A stretch of DNA of 64,000 nt from JACVRW01 sp035650215 (GCA_035650215.1 DASRIC010000004.1:17495-81494), one strand, 5' to 3'; shown: positions 52,118-61,580, counted from the first letter of the stretch. Program-made: numbers and translations. The notes: generated by a model not told the origin, from the sequence alone.

Positions 52118-53315
52118 CGAGCACCTCCACGCCGGGCAGCTCCTTGCCCTCGAGCAGCTCGAGCGACGCGCCGCCGCCCGTGGACAGGTGGTCCACATCG
52201 TCCGCGAGCCCGAACTCGGCCAGTGCTGCGCCCGAGTCTCCACCGCCCACCACGGTCGTGCTGGGCGCCGCCGCCACCGCCTCGGCCACGGCGCGCGTGC
52301 CGTCCGCGAACGGCTCCAGCTCGAAGGCTCCCATCGGCCCGTTCCAGAACACCGTGCCGGCGCCGGCGATCGCCTCGCCGTAGGCGGCCGCCGTGCGGGC
52401 GCCCACGTCCAGGCCCATCCAGCCGTCGGGCACCTCGACACCGTCCAGCTCGCGCCGCTCCGTGGAGGCGTCGAATTCGCGGCCGATCACGAGGTCCGTG
52501 GGGAGCACGAGCCGGCAGCGCGTTCCCTCGGCCTTGTCGAGCGCGCGCCGGGCGAGCTCCACGCCCTCCTCCTCGACCAGCGAATTGCCGGTGTCGATCC
52601 CCTGGGCGCGGAAGAACGAGAAGCACATCGCCCCTCCGATCAGAAGGGTGTCCGCAGTGTCGAGGAAGCGGTCGATCAGGGCGATCTTGTCGGTGACCTT
52701 CGCGCCGCCGAGCACCACCACGAGCGGGCGCTCGGGCGCCTCGACGATCGCGCGCAGCGTGCTCACCTCGCTCTCCAGCAGGAGGCCGGCCACGGCGGGC
52801 CGCAGGAACTCCGCCACGCCTGCCGTCGATGCGTGCGCGCGGTGGGCCGAGCCGAACGCGTCGTTCACGTAGGCGTCGGCCAGCGAGGCCAGCTCGCGCG
52901 ACAGCCCGGGGTCGTTCTCGGTCTCTCCGCGCTCCCAGCGCGTGTTCTCGAGCACGAGTACGCTGCCGGGCTCGAGCCGGTCGACCCCCCGCCGCACCTC
53001 GGGCCCCACGACCTCGGGCGCCTGGTGGACGGGCGCCCCGATCAGCTCGCCGAGCCGGGCCGAGACCGGCGCCAGCGACGTCTTCGGGTCGCGCCCCTTG
53101 GGCCTCCCGAGGTGCGAGCACAACACGAGCCGCGCCTCGCGCTCCAGCAGCAGCTCGATAGTGGGGAGCGCCGCGCGGATGCGCGCGTCGTCGCTCACCT
53201 CTCCGCCCTCGAGCGGCACGTTGAAGTCCACCCGCGCGAGCACCGCTTCGCCCCTCACCAGCTCGAGGTCGCGCACACTGGCCTTGGCGAACGGAGCCGC
53301 CGCCGAATCAGCCAA
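52107..53315 (-). CDS. pgk: Phosphoglycerate kinase
   Basis: 402 aa two-domain kinase with RVDFNVPL, CSHLGRPKG and YVNDAFGSAHRAHAST in the N-terminal domain. The C-terminal domain has VVVLGGAKVTDK and the nucleotide-binding GGGDSGAAL. A TTG start at 53315 overlaps the gap stop by 8 bp. No ATG or GTG fits the N-terminus better. Confidence 0.96.
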   Translation of the reverse strand: MADSAAAPFAKASVRDLELVRGEAVLARVDFNVPLEGGEVSDDARIRAALPTIELLLEREARLVLCSHLGRPKGRDPKTSLAPVSARLGELIGAPVHQAPEVVGPEVRRGVDRLEPGSVLVLENTRWERGETENDPGLSRELASLADAYVNDAFGSAHRAHASTAGVAEFLRPAVAGLLLESEVSTLRAIVEAPERPLVVVLGGAKVTDKIALIDRFLDTADTLLIGGAMCFSFFRAQGIDTGNSLVEEEGVELARRALDKAEGTRCRLVLPTDLVIGREFDASTERRELDGVEVPDGWMGLDVGARTAAAYGEAIAGAGTVFWNGPMGAFELEPFADGTRAVAEAVAAAPSTTVVGGGDSGAALAEFGLADDVDHLSTGGGASLELLEGKELPGVEVLDDA

Positions 53316-54327
53316 CCGGCGTCCCCGCGAGCACCCGCTGGGCGAGGTCGACCACCCGGTTCGAGTAGCCCCACTCGTTGTCGTACCAGGCCACGACCTT
53401 CACGAGGCGCTCGTCGACCACCATGGTCAGCGGCGCATCGAAGATCGAGGAGTAGGGCGAGCCGATGATGTCGGTGGACACGATCGGATCCTCGTTGTAC
53501 TTGAGGATCCCGTCGAGCCCGCCCGCGTCCGCCTTCTCCGCGAAGGCGGCGTTCACCTCGTCGTTCGTCGTCGCCCGCGAGACCTCGCAGACCAGGTCGA
53601 CCACCGAGCCGGTGATCACGGGCGCGCGCACGGCCACACCGTTCAGCTTGCCTTCCAGCTCGGGCAGCACGAGCCCGAGCGCCTTGGCCGCGCCCGTCGA
53701 GGTGGGCACGAGGTTCGTCGCGGCGGCGCGAGCGCGGCGCAGGTCCTTGTGCGGCGCGTCCTGGAGGTTCTGGTCGGCCGTGTAGGCGTGGATCGTGGTC
53801 ATCACGCCGCGCTCGATCCCTACGGCGTCGTTCAGCACCTTCGCCACGGGCGCGAGGCAGTTCGTGGTGCACGAGGCGTTCGAGATCACCTGATGCTCGT
53901 CCGGGTCGTACGAGTCGTCGTTCACGCCGAGCGCGAGCGTCACGTCCGGCTCGGTGGCCGGCGCCGTGATGATCACCTTCGTGGCGCCGGCCTCGAGGTG
54001 CTTGGCGGCGTCGGCGCGCTTGGTGAACAGCCCGGTGGACTCGATCACGACCTCCGCGCCGGCGTCGCCCCAGGGCAGCGCCGCCGGATCGCGTTCGGCG
54101 AACACCTTGAGCTCGTCGCCGTCCACGATCAGGCTGTCGTCCGTGAAGTCGACCTCGCCCTTGAACGGGCCCAGGATCGAGTCGTACTTGAGCAGATGGG
54201 CGAGGGTCTTGGTGTCCGTGATGTCGTTCACGCCCACCCAGTCGATGTCCGCTCCGCGATCGTGCGCCGCGCGGAAGACGTTGCGCCCGATCCGGCCGAA
54301 GCCGTTGATGCCGGCCTTCAAGGCCAT
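53308..54327 (-). CDS. gap: Glyceraldehyde-3-phosphate dehydrogenase, type I
   Basis: 339 aa NAD-dependent enzyme: GINGFGRIGRNVFR Rossmann motif, active-site ISNASCTTNCLAPVAK, catalytic His in TTIHAYTADQ and C-terminal WYDNEWGYSNRV. It is first of the gap-pgk-tpiA-gpmI set and lies 51 bp after rapZ, where yvcK and whiA are usually found in Gram-positives. Confidence 0.97.
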   Translation of the reverse strand: MALKAGINGFGRIGRNVFRAAHDRGADIDWVGVNDITDTKTLAHLLKYDSILGPFKGEVDFTDDSLIVDGDELKVFAERDPAALPWGDAGAEVVIESTGLFTKRADAAKHLEAGATKVIITAPATEPDVTLALGVNDDSYDPDEHQVISNASCTTNCLAPVAKVLNDAVGIERGVMTTIHAYTADQNLQDAPHKDLRRARAAATNLVPTSTGAAKALGLVLPELEGKLNGVAVRAPVITGSVVDLVCEVSRATTNDEVNAAFAEKADAGGLDGILKYNEDPIVSTDIIGSPYSSIFDAPLTMVVDERLVKVVAWYDNEWGYSNRVVDLAQRVLAGTPVG

Positions 54328-54378
54328 GTCAGGTGCTCCCTTTCCTCGAACTCGAGAAGCCGCGCTGAATCTAGCGCG

Positions 54379-55278
54379 TTAGGGACGGCGCGGCGGCTTC
54401 TCGACGTCGCGGTGCACCACGTCGATCAGGTAGCGCTCGTCGTCCTGGTAGCCGCCGGCAAGCCTGTCGGCGATCACCACCGAGCGGTGGCGCCCGCCGG
54501 TGCAGCCGATCCCGATCGTGAGGTGCGACTTGCCCTCGTGCTCGTACGCGGGCAGCAGGTAGTCGAGCAGCGGGGTCAGCCGCTCGTAGAACTCCTCGAT
54601 CCCGTCCGAGCTCTCCACGTACTCGATCACGTCCGGGTCGCGCCCCGTGAGGTCGCGCAGGTGCTCCTCGTAGTGCGGGTTGGGGAGGAAGCGGACGTCG
54701 AAGGTGAGGTCGGCGTCGCGCGGCGTGCCGTGCTTGAAGCCGAAGGTGAGGAAGGTGACCGCGAGGCGCCCCCGAGTCTCGTGGACGAGCATCTTGTCGG
54801 CTACCACCTTGCGCAGCCGGGCGGCCGAGAGGTCGCTCGTGTCGATCGAGACGTCAGCGCGCTCCTTGAGCGGCGCCAGCATCCGCTGCTCCGAGCGAAG
54901 AGCGCTCTCCACCGAGCCGCCCTCGGCGAGCGGGTGGCGCCGGCGCGTCTCCTTGAAGCGGTTGATCAGCACGCTCTCGGACGCCTCGAGGTAAAGCAGC
55001 CGGTACGGGATCCCGCGCTCGTCGAGATCGGCGAGCACCTTCACGAGGCCGTCGAAGTAGTCGCCCCCGCGCACGTCGGAGGCCACGGCGGCGCGCTCGA
55101 CCTTCGACCCCTCGTGGCTGAACAGGTCCGCGAGCGAGCCGATCATCTCGGGCGGCAGGTTGTCGACGCAGAAGTAGCCGGCGTCCTCGAAGGTCGCCAT
55201 CGCCTGCGACTTGCCGGCTCCGCTGAAGCCGGTGATCACCACGAAGTCCTCGATCGGTCCGTTGTAGATCTCGCTCAC
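54379..55278 (-). CDS. rapZ: RapZ/YvcJ-family nucleotide-binding protein
   Basis: 299 aa. P-loop GFSGAGKSQA at residues 17-26, second nucleotide motif DVRGGDYF, and the C-terminal domain with IGIGCTGGRHRSV. In enterobacteria RapZ controls glmS via a small RNA; in Gram-positives the role of YvcJ is less clear (competence, wall precursor sensing). The GTG start overlaps the uvrC stop by 4 bp. Confidence 0.94.
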   Translation of the reverse strand: MSEIYNGPIEDFVVITGFSGAGKSQAMATFEDAGYFCVDNLPPEMIGSLADLFSHEGSKVERAAVASDVRGGDYFDGLVKVLADLDERGIPYRLLYLEASESVLINRFKETRRRHPLAEGGSVESALRSEQRMLAPLKERADVSIDTSDLSAARLRKVVADKMLVHETRGRLAVTFLTFGFKHGTPRDADLTFDVRFLPNPHYEEHLRDLTGRDPDVIEYVESSDGIEEFYERLTPLLDYLLPAYEHEGKSHLTIGIGCTGGRHRSVVIADRLAGGYQDDERYLIDVVHRDVEKPPRRP

Positions 55279-57149
55279 CGGATCTTGTTCACGTACGCGT
55301 AGATGTCGCGGGCCACCTTGCCGGGCAGCCCCGGCACGGCCTCGAGCTCCTCGCGGCTCGCGCCCAGGAAGCGCTCGGGCGAGCCGAAGTGCTTCAGGAT
55401 GCTGCGCTTGCGCGCCGGCCCGACGCCGGGCAGGTCGTCGAGCACCGAGCGTGTCATCGCCCGGTCGCGGCGGCCGCGGTGGAACTCGATCGCGAAGCGG
55501 TGCGCCTCGTCGCGAACCCGCTGCAGCAGCTGCAGCTCGACAGTGTCGTGTGGCAGCAGGAGCGGCTGCGAGCGACCCGGGAGGAACACCTCCTCGATCC
55601 GCTTGGCGAGGCTCACCACCGTTACCCCGAGATCGCGGAAGGGCGCCAGCTCCCGGAGGCCCGCCGAGAGCTGCCCCTTGCCGCCGTCGATCACGATCAG
55701 CGCCGGCACGGCGGCGAAGCTCTCGTCGAACTCGCGGTCGTGCGGGCTGCGCTCGCGCTGTTGCACGTACTGGCCCATGCGGCGGGAGAGGACCTCGGCC
55801 ATGGCTGCGAAGTCATCCTGAACCGAGCCCCGGATGCCGAAGCGCCGGTAGTCGGCCTTCTTGGCCGCGCCGCCCTCGAAGACGACCATCGAGGCAACCG
55901 TGTGCGAGCCCATGATGTTCGAGATGTCGAAGCACTCGATCCGCATCGGGATCGTCTCCATCCCGAGCGCGCGCTGGAGCCCGTCGAGCGCCTCGATCCG
56001 CTGCGAGCGCCGGCGCTCGGAGCGCAGCCGGTCCTGGTCGAGCGCGAGCCGCGCGTTGCGTTCGGCGAGCTCGAGGATGCGGCGCTTGTCCCCTCGCTCC
56101 GCGTGCCGCACCTCGACCGGCGCACCGCGCCGCTCGCCGAGGGCCGCGGCCAGCGTGCCCGCGCGCTCCACGTGACGCTGCACTATCACCTGCGGCGGCA
56201 CCGCGATCGCGCTCGCGTAGTACTGCAGCACGAACTCCTCCGCCACCTCGGCCTCGTCGCGGCGGCCGGCGTTCTCGAGGTAGAAGCTCTGGCGGTCCTG
56301 GAGCACCCCGTCGCGGACCTGGAAGACCTGGGCGTTGGCGTCGGTCCCCTCCCCCGCCACCGCGATCGCGTCGAGCGTCCCCACCGGCGCGTTCGACACG
56401 CGCTGGCGCTCGAGGAGCGAGCGCACGGCCTTCAGCTTGTTGCGGTACTGCGCGGCCTTCTCGAACTCCTGCTCGTCGGCTGCCTGGCGCATGCCCTGGT
56501 CGAGCACCCGCTCGATCTGCCGGTAGCGGCCCGACAGGAAGTCGATGATCGTCTCGACGTTGGCGCGGTACTCCTCCTTCGACACGTAGCCCACGCAGGG
56601 CGCCTGGCAGCGCTTGATGAAGTAGTCGAGACAGGGCGATCCGCTCGCCCGGCCGGGCTCGGGGCCGTCGCAGGTGCGGTACTGGAACACCTTGCCGAGC
56701 AGGTCGAGCGTCTCGCGCACGCGCTTGGCGTTGCTGAACGGGCCGAAGTAGGCACGCCCCCTGCGGTGGCGCTCGCGCGTGAAGTAGATGCGCGGGTAGT
56801 CCTCGTCGAGGCTGATCCCGATGTACGGGTAGGACTTGTCGTCGCGCAGCCTGACGTTGAACACCGGCCGATGCCGCTTGATGAACTCCTGCTCGGCGAG
56901 CAGCGCCTCGGCCTCGGTCTCGGTCGCGATGAACTCGATGTCCCGGATCTGGGAGACCATCTCGGCCGCCCCGCGCGCGCCCGCCTTGGAGAAGTGACCT
57001 GCCACCCGCTTGCGGATCGAGCGCGCCTTCCCCACGTAGAGGACCTTGCGCCGACCGTCCCTGAAGATGTACACGCCGGGCGCGTCCGGCAGGGCGCGCC
57101 GCTGCTCTCTCAGTCGCTCTTCGCGAGTCTCGGTGTCGGTGGAAGCCAC
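55275..57149 (-). CDS. uvrC: Excinuclease ABC subunit C
   Basis: 624 aa. N-terminal GIY-YIG nuclease (PGVYIFRDGRRKVLYVGKAR), UVR motif (DEQEFEKAAQYRNKL), central Cys-rich stretch, RNase H-like 5'-nuclease (FDISNIMGSHTVASMVVFEGG; IDGGKGQL) and a C-terminal (HhH)2 domain (LDDLPGVGPARKRSILKHFG). It makes both incisions in nucleotide excision repair. Start is GTG at 57149. No LexA box was seen upstream. Confidence 0.97.
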   Translation of the reverse strand: MASTDTETREERLREQRRALPDAPGVYIFRDGRRKVLYVGKARSIRKRVAGHFSKAGARGAAEMVSQIRDIEFIATETEAEALLAEQEFIKRHRPVFNVRLRDDKSYPYIGISLDEDYPRIYFTRERHRRGRAYFGPFSNAKRVRETLDLLGKVFQYRTCDGPEPGRASGSPCLDYFIKRCQAPCVGYVSKEEYRANVETIIDFLSGRYRQIERVLDQGMRQAADEQEFEKAAQYRNKLKAVRSLLERQRVSNAPVGTLDAIAVAGEGTDANAQVFQVRDGVLQDRQSFYLENAGRRDEAEVAEEFVLQYYASAIAVPPQVIVQRHVERAGTLAAALGERRGAPVEVRHAERGDKRRILELAERNARLALDQDRLRSERRRSQRIEALDGLQRALGMETIPMRIECFDISNIMGSHTVASMVVFEGGAAKKADYRRFGIRGSVQDDFAAMAEVLSRRMGQYVQQRERSPHDREFDESFAAVPALIVIDGGKGQLSAGLRELAPFRDLGVTVVSLAKRIEEVFLPGRSQPLLLPHDTVELQLLQRVRDEAHRFAIEFHRGRRDRAMTRSVLDDLPGVGPARKRSILKHFGSPERFLGASREELEAVPGLPGKVARDIYAYVNKIR

Positions 57150-57213
57150 CTGAACCGAGGATATGCAGACGCCTGGCCGGATCCCGGCCGGCGCGGCCGG
57201 ATCAGGCCGCGGG

Positions 57214-57675
57214 TCAGGCCAGGACGCGCCCCACCGACTCGGCCACGCAGACCGGCTTCTCCCCGCCCTCGACCTCGACGGTCCACCTCTGCACGATCTG
57301 GTGCCAGCCGCCGCCCACGTCGTCCACTGAGACCACTTCCATGCTCGCCCGGATGCGGCTTTCGGCCGGCAAGGGCGCGGGGAAGCGGATCTTGTTCCAG
57401 CCGTAGTTCACGCCCATCTTGAAGCCGTTCGACTCCATGAGAGCCGGCCGGAAGCCGTCGATCATCGACAGGGTGAGGTTGCCGTGCGCGACGGTGGTGC
57501 CGAACGGGCTCTCCGTCTTCGAGCGCTCCACGTCCACGTGGATCCACTGGTCGTCGCCCGACACCTCGGCGAACTGGTCGATCAGGTCCTGCGTCACCTC
57601 GCGCCACTCGCTCGGGCCGACCGTCTGCCCTACGAGCGCCGCGAGCTCCTCGATTCCGTTCACGGTGATCGTCAT
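57214..57675 (-). CDS. MaoC-family (R)-enoyl-CoA hydratase
   Basis: 153 aa hotdog protein with hydratase motif SGDDQWIHVDVERSKTESPFG followed by TTVAHGNLTLSM. The Asp and His of the 2-enoyl hydratase 2 signature are present. It hydrates trans-2-enoyl-CoA to the (R)-3-hydroxy product. It is divergent from the enoyl-CoA hydratase gene, 48 bp apart. Confidence 0.9.
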   Translation of the reverse strand: MTITVNGIEELAALVGQTVGPSEWREVTQDLIDQFAEVSGDDQWIHVDVERSKTESPFGTTVAHGNLTLSMIDGFRPALMESNGFKMGVNYGWNKIRFPAPLPAESRIRASMEVVSVDDVGGGWHQIVQRWTVEVEGGEKPVCVAESVGRVLA

Positions 57676-57723
57676 GGCGCGGCAGGGTACCTTCCCGCTC
57701 CCCCGACTCGCAGGAGCGCCCGC

Positions 57724-58622
57724 ATGGACTTCGAGGAGATCCGCTACGAGCTCGACGGACACGTCGCGACGATCACGCTCGACCGTCCCGACCGGCTGAA
57801 CGCGTTCACGGTCACGATGGCGCGCGAGCTGATCGCCGCCTTCGACGCGGCGGACGCGGACGACGCGGTCCGAGCCGTGATCGTGACGGGCGCCGGGCGC
57901 GGCTTCTGCGCCGGGGCGGACCTCGGCGGCGGCGCCGGCACCTTCGACTGGCGCGAACGGCAGGAGGACGGCGGCCGGGTGCCGCGCGACACGGGCGGCC
58001 GGGTGAGCCTGCGCATCTTCGAGTCCACAAAGCCGGTGGTCGCGGCGATCAACGGCCCCGCGGTCGGCGTCGGGATCACGATGACCCTGCCGATGGACGT
58101 CCGGCTCGCCGCCGAGGTCGCAAAGATCGGCTTCGTGTTCGCACGCCGCGGGATCGTGCCGGAGGCCTGCTCGAGCTGGTTCCTGCCTCGTGTAGTCGGC
58201 ATCTCGCGGGCGATGGAGTGGGTGGCCAGCGGTCGGGTGTTCCGGGCCGAGGAGGCGCTCGCGGCCGGCCTCGTGCGCAGCGTTTATCCCGCTGGCGACG
58301 TGCTGCCCGCCGCGAAGGCCCTCGCCGACGAGATCGCCACGAGCGCCGCGCCGGTATCTGTGGCGGTCTCGCGCCGGCTGCTCTGGACGCGGCTGGGCGC
58401 CCGTCATCCGATGGAGGCCCACCGAGCCGACTCGCGCGCGCTGTTCTCGCGCGGCCAGTCGGCCGACGCCGCCGAAGGCGTGACCTCGTTCCTCGAGAAG
58501 CGCGAGCCGGACTTCCCCGACAGGGTGAGCCACGGGCTGCCGGAGCTGTTCCCGGGGCGGGTGGAGCCGGTGTTCGGCCGATCCCGGCGGCGGCCGTCCA
58601 CCGAACCAAGGAGGAGACATGA
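57724..58622 (+). CDS. Enoyl-CoA hydratase/isomerase (crotonase) family; 3' end ambiguous
   Basis: Crotonase-fold protein: ITLDRPDRLNAFT, oxyanion-hole GRGFCAGADL and GPAVGVGITMTLPMD, IGFVFARRGIVPEACSSWFLPR with an acidic residue. It hydrates or isomerises enoyl-CoA. Homology ends about codon 290 (ELFPGRVEPVFG), but the exact frame has no stop there and stays open to 59130, across the entire next gene. A single-base shift near 58570-58580 would give a stop at 58620-58622, overlapping the next ATG. The end given assumes that shift. Confidence 0.75.
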
Positions 58623-58915
58623 TCGCTCGCATCTGGCGGGGCGCAGTCGCCCACGAGCATCGCGAGGCCTACGCCCGCTACGTCGAGGAGACCGGCATCG
58701 CCGCTTACAGGTCGACGCCCGGAAACCTCGGCGCGTACCTCCTCACGCGCGACACCGAGGAGCACACCGAGATCGTCACGTTCAGCCTGTGGGAGTCGAT
58801 GGACGCCGTGCGCGCGTTTGCCGGCGACGATCCCGAGCGGGCGGTGTTCTACCCGGAGGACGATCGCTGGCTGGTCGAGCGCGACCTCCACGTCGCGCAC
58901 TACGACGTCAGATGA
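58619..58915 (+). CDS. Antibiotic biosynthesis monooxygenase-like (ABM/dimeric alpha-beta barrel) protein
   Basis: 98 aa ferredoxin-like fold: ARIWRGAVAHEHREAYARYVEETG, TPGNLGAYLLTRDTEEHTEIVTFSLWES and AVFYPEDDRWLVERD. A strong ribosome site AAGGAGGAG precedes the ATG at 58619. ABM-fold proteins oxidise quinones or degrade heme, or have no known activity; no decisive residues are seen. Confidence 0.85.
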   Translation: MIARIWRGAVAHEHREAYARYVEETGIAAYRSTPGNLGAYLLTRDTEEHTEIVTFSLWESMDAVRAFAGDDPERAVFYPEDDRWLVERDLHVAHYDVR

Positions 58916-58938
58916 GCGGGCTGTGGGGCGCCTGCTCC

Positions 58939-60294
58939 TCATTCCACCAGCCTGACCTCGAAGCCGGCACCGCCCGCCGGCAGGTCGCCGGCGCCGCCCA
59001 GGAGCCCGAGGATGCGCGCCACGTAGGCGCGCGTCTCGGCGAAGGGCGGGATGCCTCCATACCGCTCGACCGCTCCCGCGCCGGCGTTGTACGCGGCGAG
59101 CGCCAGCGGCACGGAGCCGAAGCGGCGTAGAAGATCGCGCATCAGGTGCGCCTGGGCGTCGATCGCCGCCGCCGCGTCGAACGGGTCGTCGAGACCGAGC
59201 GCCTCGGCCGTGCCGGGCATGAACTGCGCGATCCCCTCGGCGCCGGCGGGGCTCCGCGCGAACGGGTTGAAGCCCGACTCCGCGTAGAGCTGGGCCGACA
59301 GCAGCGCGGCCCCCACGTTCCAGCGCTGCGCGGCGCGCACGATCGGCTCGTGAAACTGGGCCGGCACGAAGGACGGCACCGCACCGCGCCCATCGGCTCG
59401 GCCGTCGAAGCCGACCGAGGCGCTGCCGGTGTTCCGCGCGTAGCCGAAATGCCAGGCTTCCCACGAGTATCTCTGCACGAAGCCGAAGCGCTCGCTGTTC
59501 GCGTGCAGCCAGGCCCACGCTTCTGGCGGGCCGAGGTCGAGCTCGGTGGCGTAGCGGTGAAGGCTCGTGCCCGGTGGGGCGACCCATTTCGGGTCGGGGT
59601 GCGCGGCGAACAGCCTGGCCTGCTCGGCGTCGGAGCGGAAGGCGCTCGTGACCGACAACAGCACGCCCGCCTCCTCGCGCGCAGCAGCGGCCATCCGGTC
59701 GAATGCGAGAGCCACATCGGGGCGCATCGGCTTTCCTTGCCTATACGCCAGTGGCCCGTCGTAGCCGCCCCCCGACCCGAACTCCGGCATCCCGGCCGGC
59801 ACGCTTAGCCCCGGCACCAACTCGGCCGCCGCGCGGGCCCTGACCGGGATCGCGTGACGCCGCTGCTCGCCGGGAGCGATCCGCAGGCGCGCCTCGCCGC
59901 GCACAGTGACCGCCACCCGCGTGGGCGCGAACGACGCACCCGGAAAGCCCACATCGTCGGCCCGCACGCGCACCCCGTTCCGCCGGCCGCCCCTGACCGC
60001 CGCCGCGCGCGCCCGCGCAAGGTAGACCGGCAACGGCAGATGACGCGGGTTCGGCAACCCGTTCCGGAGCAGCGGCGGCTCGAACAGCCTGGGGTACAGC
60101 TCGCGCATCACCTGCGCAGCCGAGATCGCCGCCAGATCCGCGCCCCGCTGATGCTTCCCACGCGCCCCCAGCGCCTGCCCGAACGCGAATACCGCGACCA
60201 CCCCGGCCAGCAGCAGCGCCACCACGCCCAACATCAACAACGACGCCTGGCCACGCTCCCCGCAACACGATCTCCAACGACCCCTGCCCGACAT
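58939..60294 (-). CDS. TadE-like / VanY carboxypeptidase / lytic transglycosylase fusion
   Basis: 451 aa with three modules. Residues 12-60: a TadE/TadG-type pilin-like anchor (GERGQASLLMLGVVALLLAG; RGADLAAISAAQVM). Residues about 165-290: a VanY-type D-Ala-D-Ala carboxypeptidase with zinc motif SLHRYATELDLG and EAWHFGY. Residues about 310-435: a soluble-lytic-transglycosylase domain with catalytic Glu in YAESGFNPF, GIAQFMPGTA and AAYNAGAGAVERYGG. It would trim stem peptides and cut glycan strands from the outer membrane face. Confidence 0.85.
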   Translation of the reverse strand: MSGRGRWRSCCGERGQASLLMLGVVALLLAGVVAVFAFGQALGARGKHQRGADLAAISAAQVMRELYPRLFEPPLLRNGLPNPRHLPLPVYLARARAAAVRGGRRNGVRVRADDVGFPGASFAPTRVAVTVRGEARLRIAPGEQRRHAIPVRARAAAELVPGLSVPAGMPEFGSGGGYDGPLAYRQGKPMRPDVALAFDRMAAAAREEAGVLLSVTSAFRSDAEQARLFAAHPDPKWVAPPGTSLHRYATELDLGPPEAWAWLHANSERFGFVQRYSWEAWHFGYARNTGSASVGFDGRADGRGAVPSFVPAQFHEPIVRAAQRWNVGAALLSAQLYAESGFNPFARSPAGAEGIAQFMPGTAEALGLDDPFDAAAAIDAQAHLMRDLLRRFGSVPLALAAYNAGAGAVERYGGIPPFAETRAYVARILGLLGGAGDLPAGGAGFEVRLVE

Positions 60295-60568
60295 GGCGAA
60301 GGACCATCCCGGGAGCCTTGTAACGGCTCAACGCCCGATGGTGACAACGTCGAAACAACTCCGCAGCTTCACGTTGGGGCGCCTCTAGCCTCGGGCTGGC
60401 CCGCGGGCGGCGCGGCCCGCTCCATTGGTTGGTCACCCCGGCATCGTGGTGTCGAGGCGTCAGTAGCCGGACGAGGGTCCTCCGCGGCCGTCGGTCCTGG
60501 CCAGCCGGGCCTGAGGCCGCGCGGCGCGGTGTCGCGTCCCGGGCGGCTTGTTGGTTACGACGCCTACC

Positions 60569-61054
60569 TCAGACCGTTGTCAACCCCGACAGGGAGGCGA
60601 GCGTCGCGCCCGCGGCCCCGGCTGGGACCCACCAGGTCCGGTCTCCGACGATGCCGTCGGACGCCACGCCCTGATCGGTCTGGTAAGCGCGCACTGCCAC
60701 CTCGGTCTTGGGTCCGAATATCCCGTCGATCGGGCCGGGGTCGGGGCCGCTTCCGCCGCTGGCAATCGTATGCAGGCCTTGCTGAAGCCCGTTCACGACG
60801 GGGCCCGTATCCCCATTCGAGACCTGAGGGGTGTTCGGGTCCTTGGGCATAGCTCCCCAGGTGGCCGGCCCCACGATGCCGTCCTCGACCAGGCCCTTCG
60901 ATTCCTGAAACGACTTCACGGCGCCCTTGGTCTTCGGCCCGAAGATCCCGTCGATCTCCTCAAACCCGAACAGCTTGATCATCACCAGGATGCGCTGGAC
61001 CCGCCTCACGTCCGAGCCACTCGAGCCCTGCTGCACCGTCGGTCCGCTGTTCAC
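60569..61054 (-). CDS. Protein with two peptidoglycan-binding domains
   Basis: 161 aa with two PG_binding_1 repeats: SGSDVRRVQRILVMIKLFGF..IDGIFGPKTKGAVKSFQ..GIVGPATW and GPVVNGLQQ..IDGIFGPKTEVAVRAYQ..GIVGDRTWW. GTG 61054 is chosen because AGGAGG lies 6 nt upstream; the longer frame to 61141 looks non-coding. No signal peptide is visible, so export is unclear. No catalytic domain is attached. Confidence 0.82.
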   Translation of the reverse strand: MNSGPTVQQGSSGSDVRRVQRILVMIKLFGFEEIDGIFGPKTKGAVKSFQESKGLVEDGIVGPATWGAMPKDPNTPQVSNGDTGPVVNGLQQGLHTIASGGSGPDPGPIDGIFGPKTEVAVRAYQTDQGVASDGIVGDRTWWVPAGAAGATLASLSGLTTV

Positions 61055-61580
61055 GCGCGTCCTCCTCGCTGTACCTCCATCCGAGCCGCGGACTACTGCC
61101 CGCGCGTCGTGAGGGTTATGGCCTGCTCTCGAGACAGCCAAACGTACCCGATGCCGCTTTGCGGCAGAGGGAGCGCCTCAAATCGACGCAGCAGGCCGTC
61201 GCTCCGGACGACACGCGGGAGAGTCAGCACGGCTGACCTCGCTGCTGCATCCGTAGGAATTCTGGGCTAGGCCGAGCGGCCGGCCGAAAGCGTGGAGTCG
61301 CGAGTTGGTACGCGGCCGATGGCGACCCCTAGTGCTACGAAACACCAACGCGGTACCAATCGACGCTGGTCGGCGCCGACACCGCTCCCGCTGTCGCTTC
61401 GGAGCACGCTCCACCACGCGCTGTCGCTCGTCGTCCACAGCGGCAGTCGGGGTACGCTCGTTTCAAGGACTCGCTGGTGAGGAAGTACTCGGCCCACGGG
61501 GTGCCGGCGAACGTCTCGCCAGCGGATGGCCGCGCCACGACCCGGTGCCTCCGCAGCGGATGAAGCGGCCCGCCTAGACC
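61055..61580. other. Region without a supported gene
   Basis: About 525 bp with irregular codon bias and several mutually overlapping frames, none with a recognisable domain. A 67-codon minus-strand frame (61335-61538) has a passable start but no recognisable product. The stretch may be decayed sequence. Confidence 0.5.

Noticed and set aside
52942..55302. A 786-codon plus-strand frame opposite gap and rapZ
   Set aside because: It is an antisense shadow of high-GC coding DNA: the minus strand has complete gap and rapZ with all active-site motifs, and this frame has repetitive Arg/Ala/Val/Leu composition and no domain.
61335..61538. A 67-codon minus-strand frame in the gene-poor stretch
   Set aside because: No recognisable family, no ribosome site and competing frames of equal quality.
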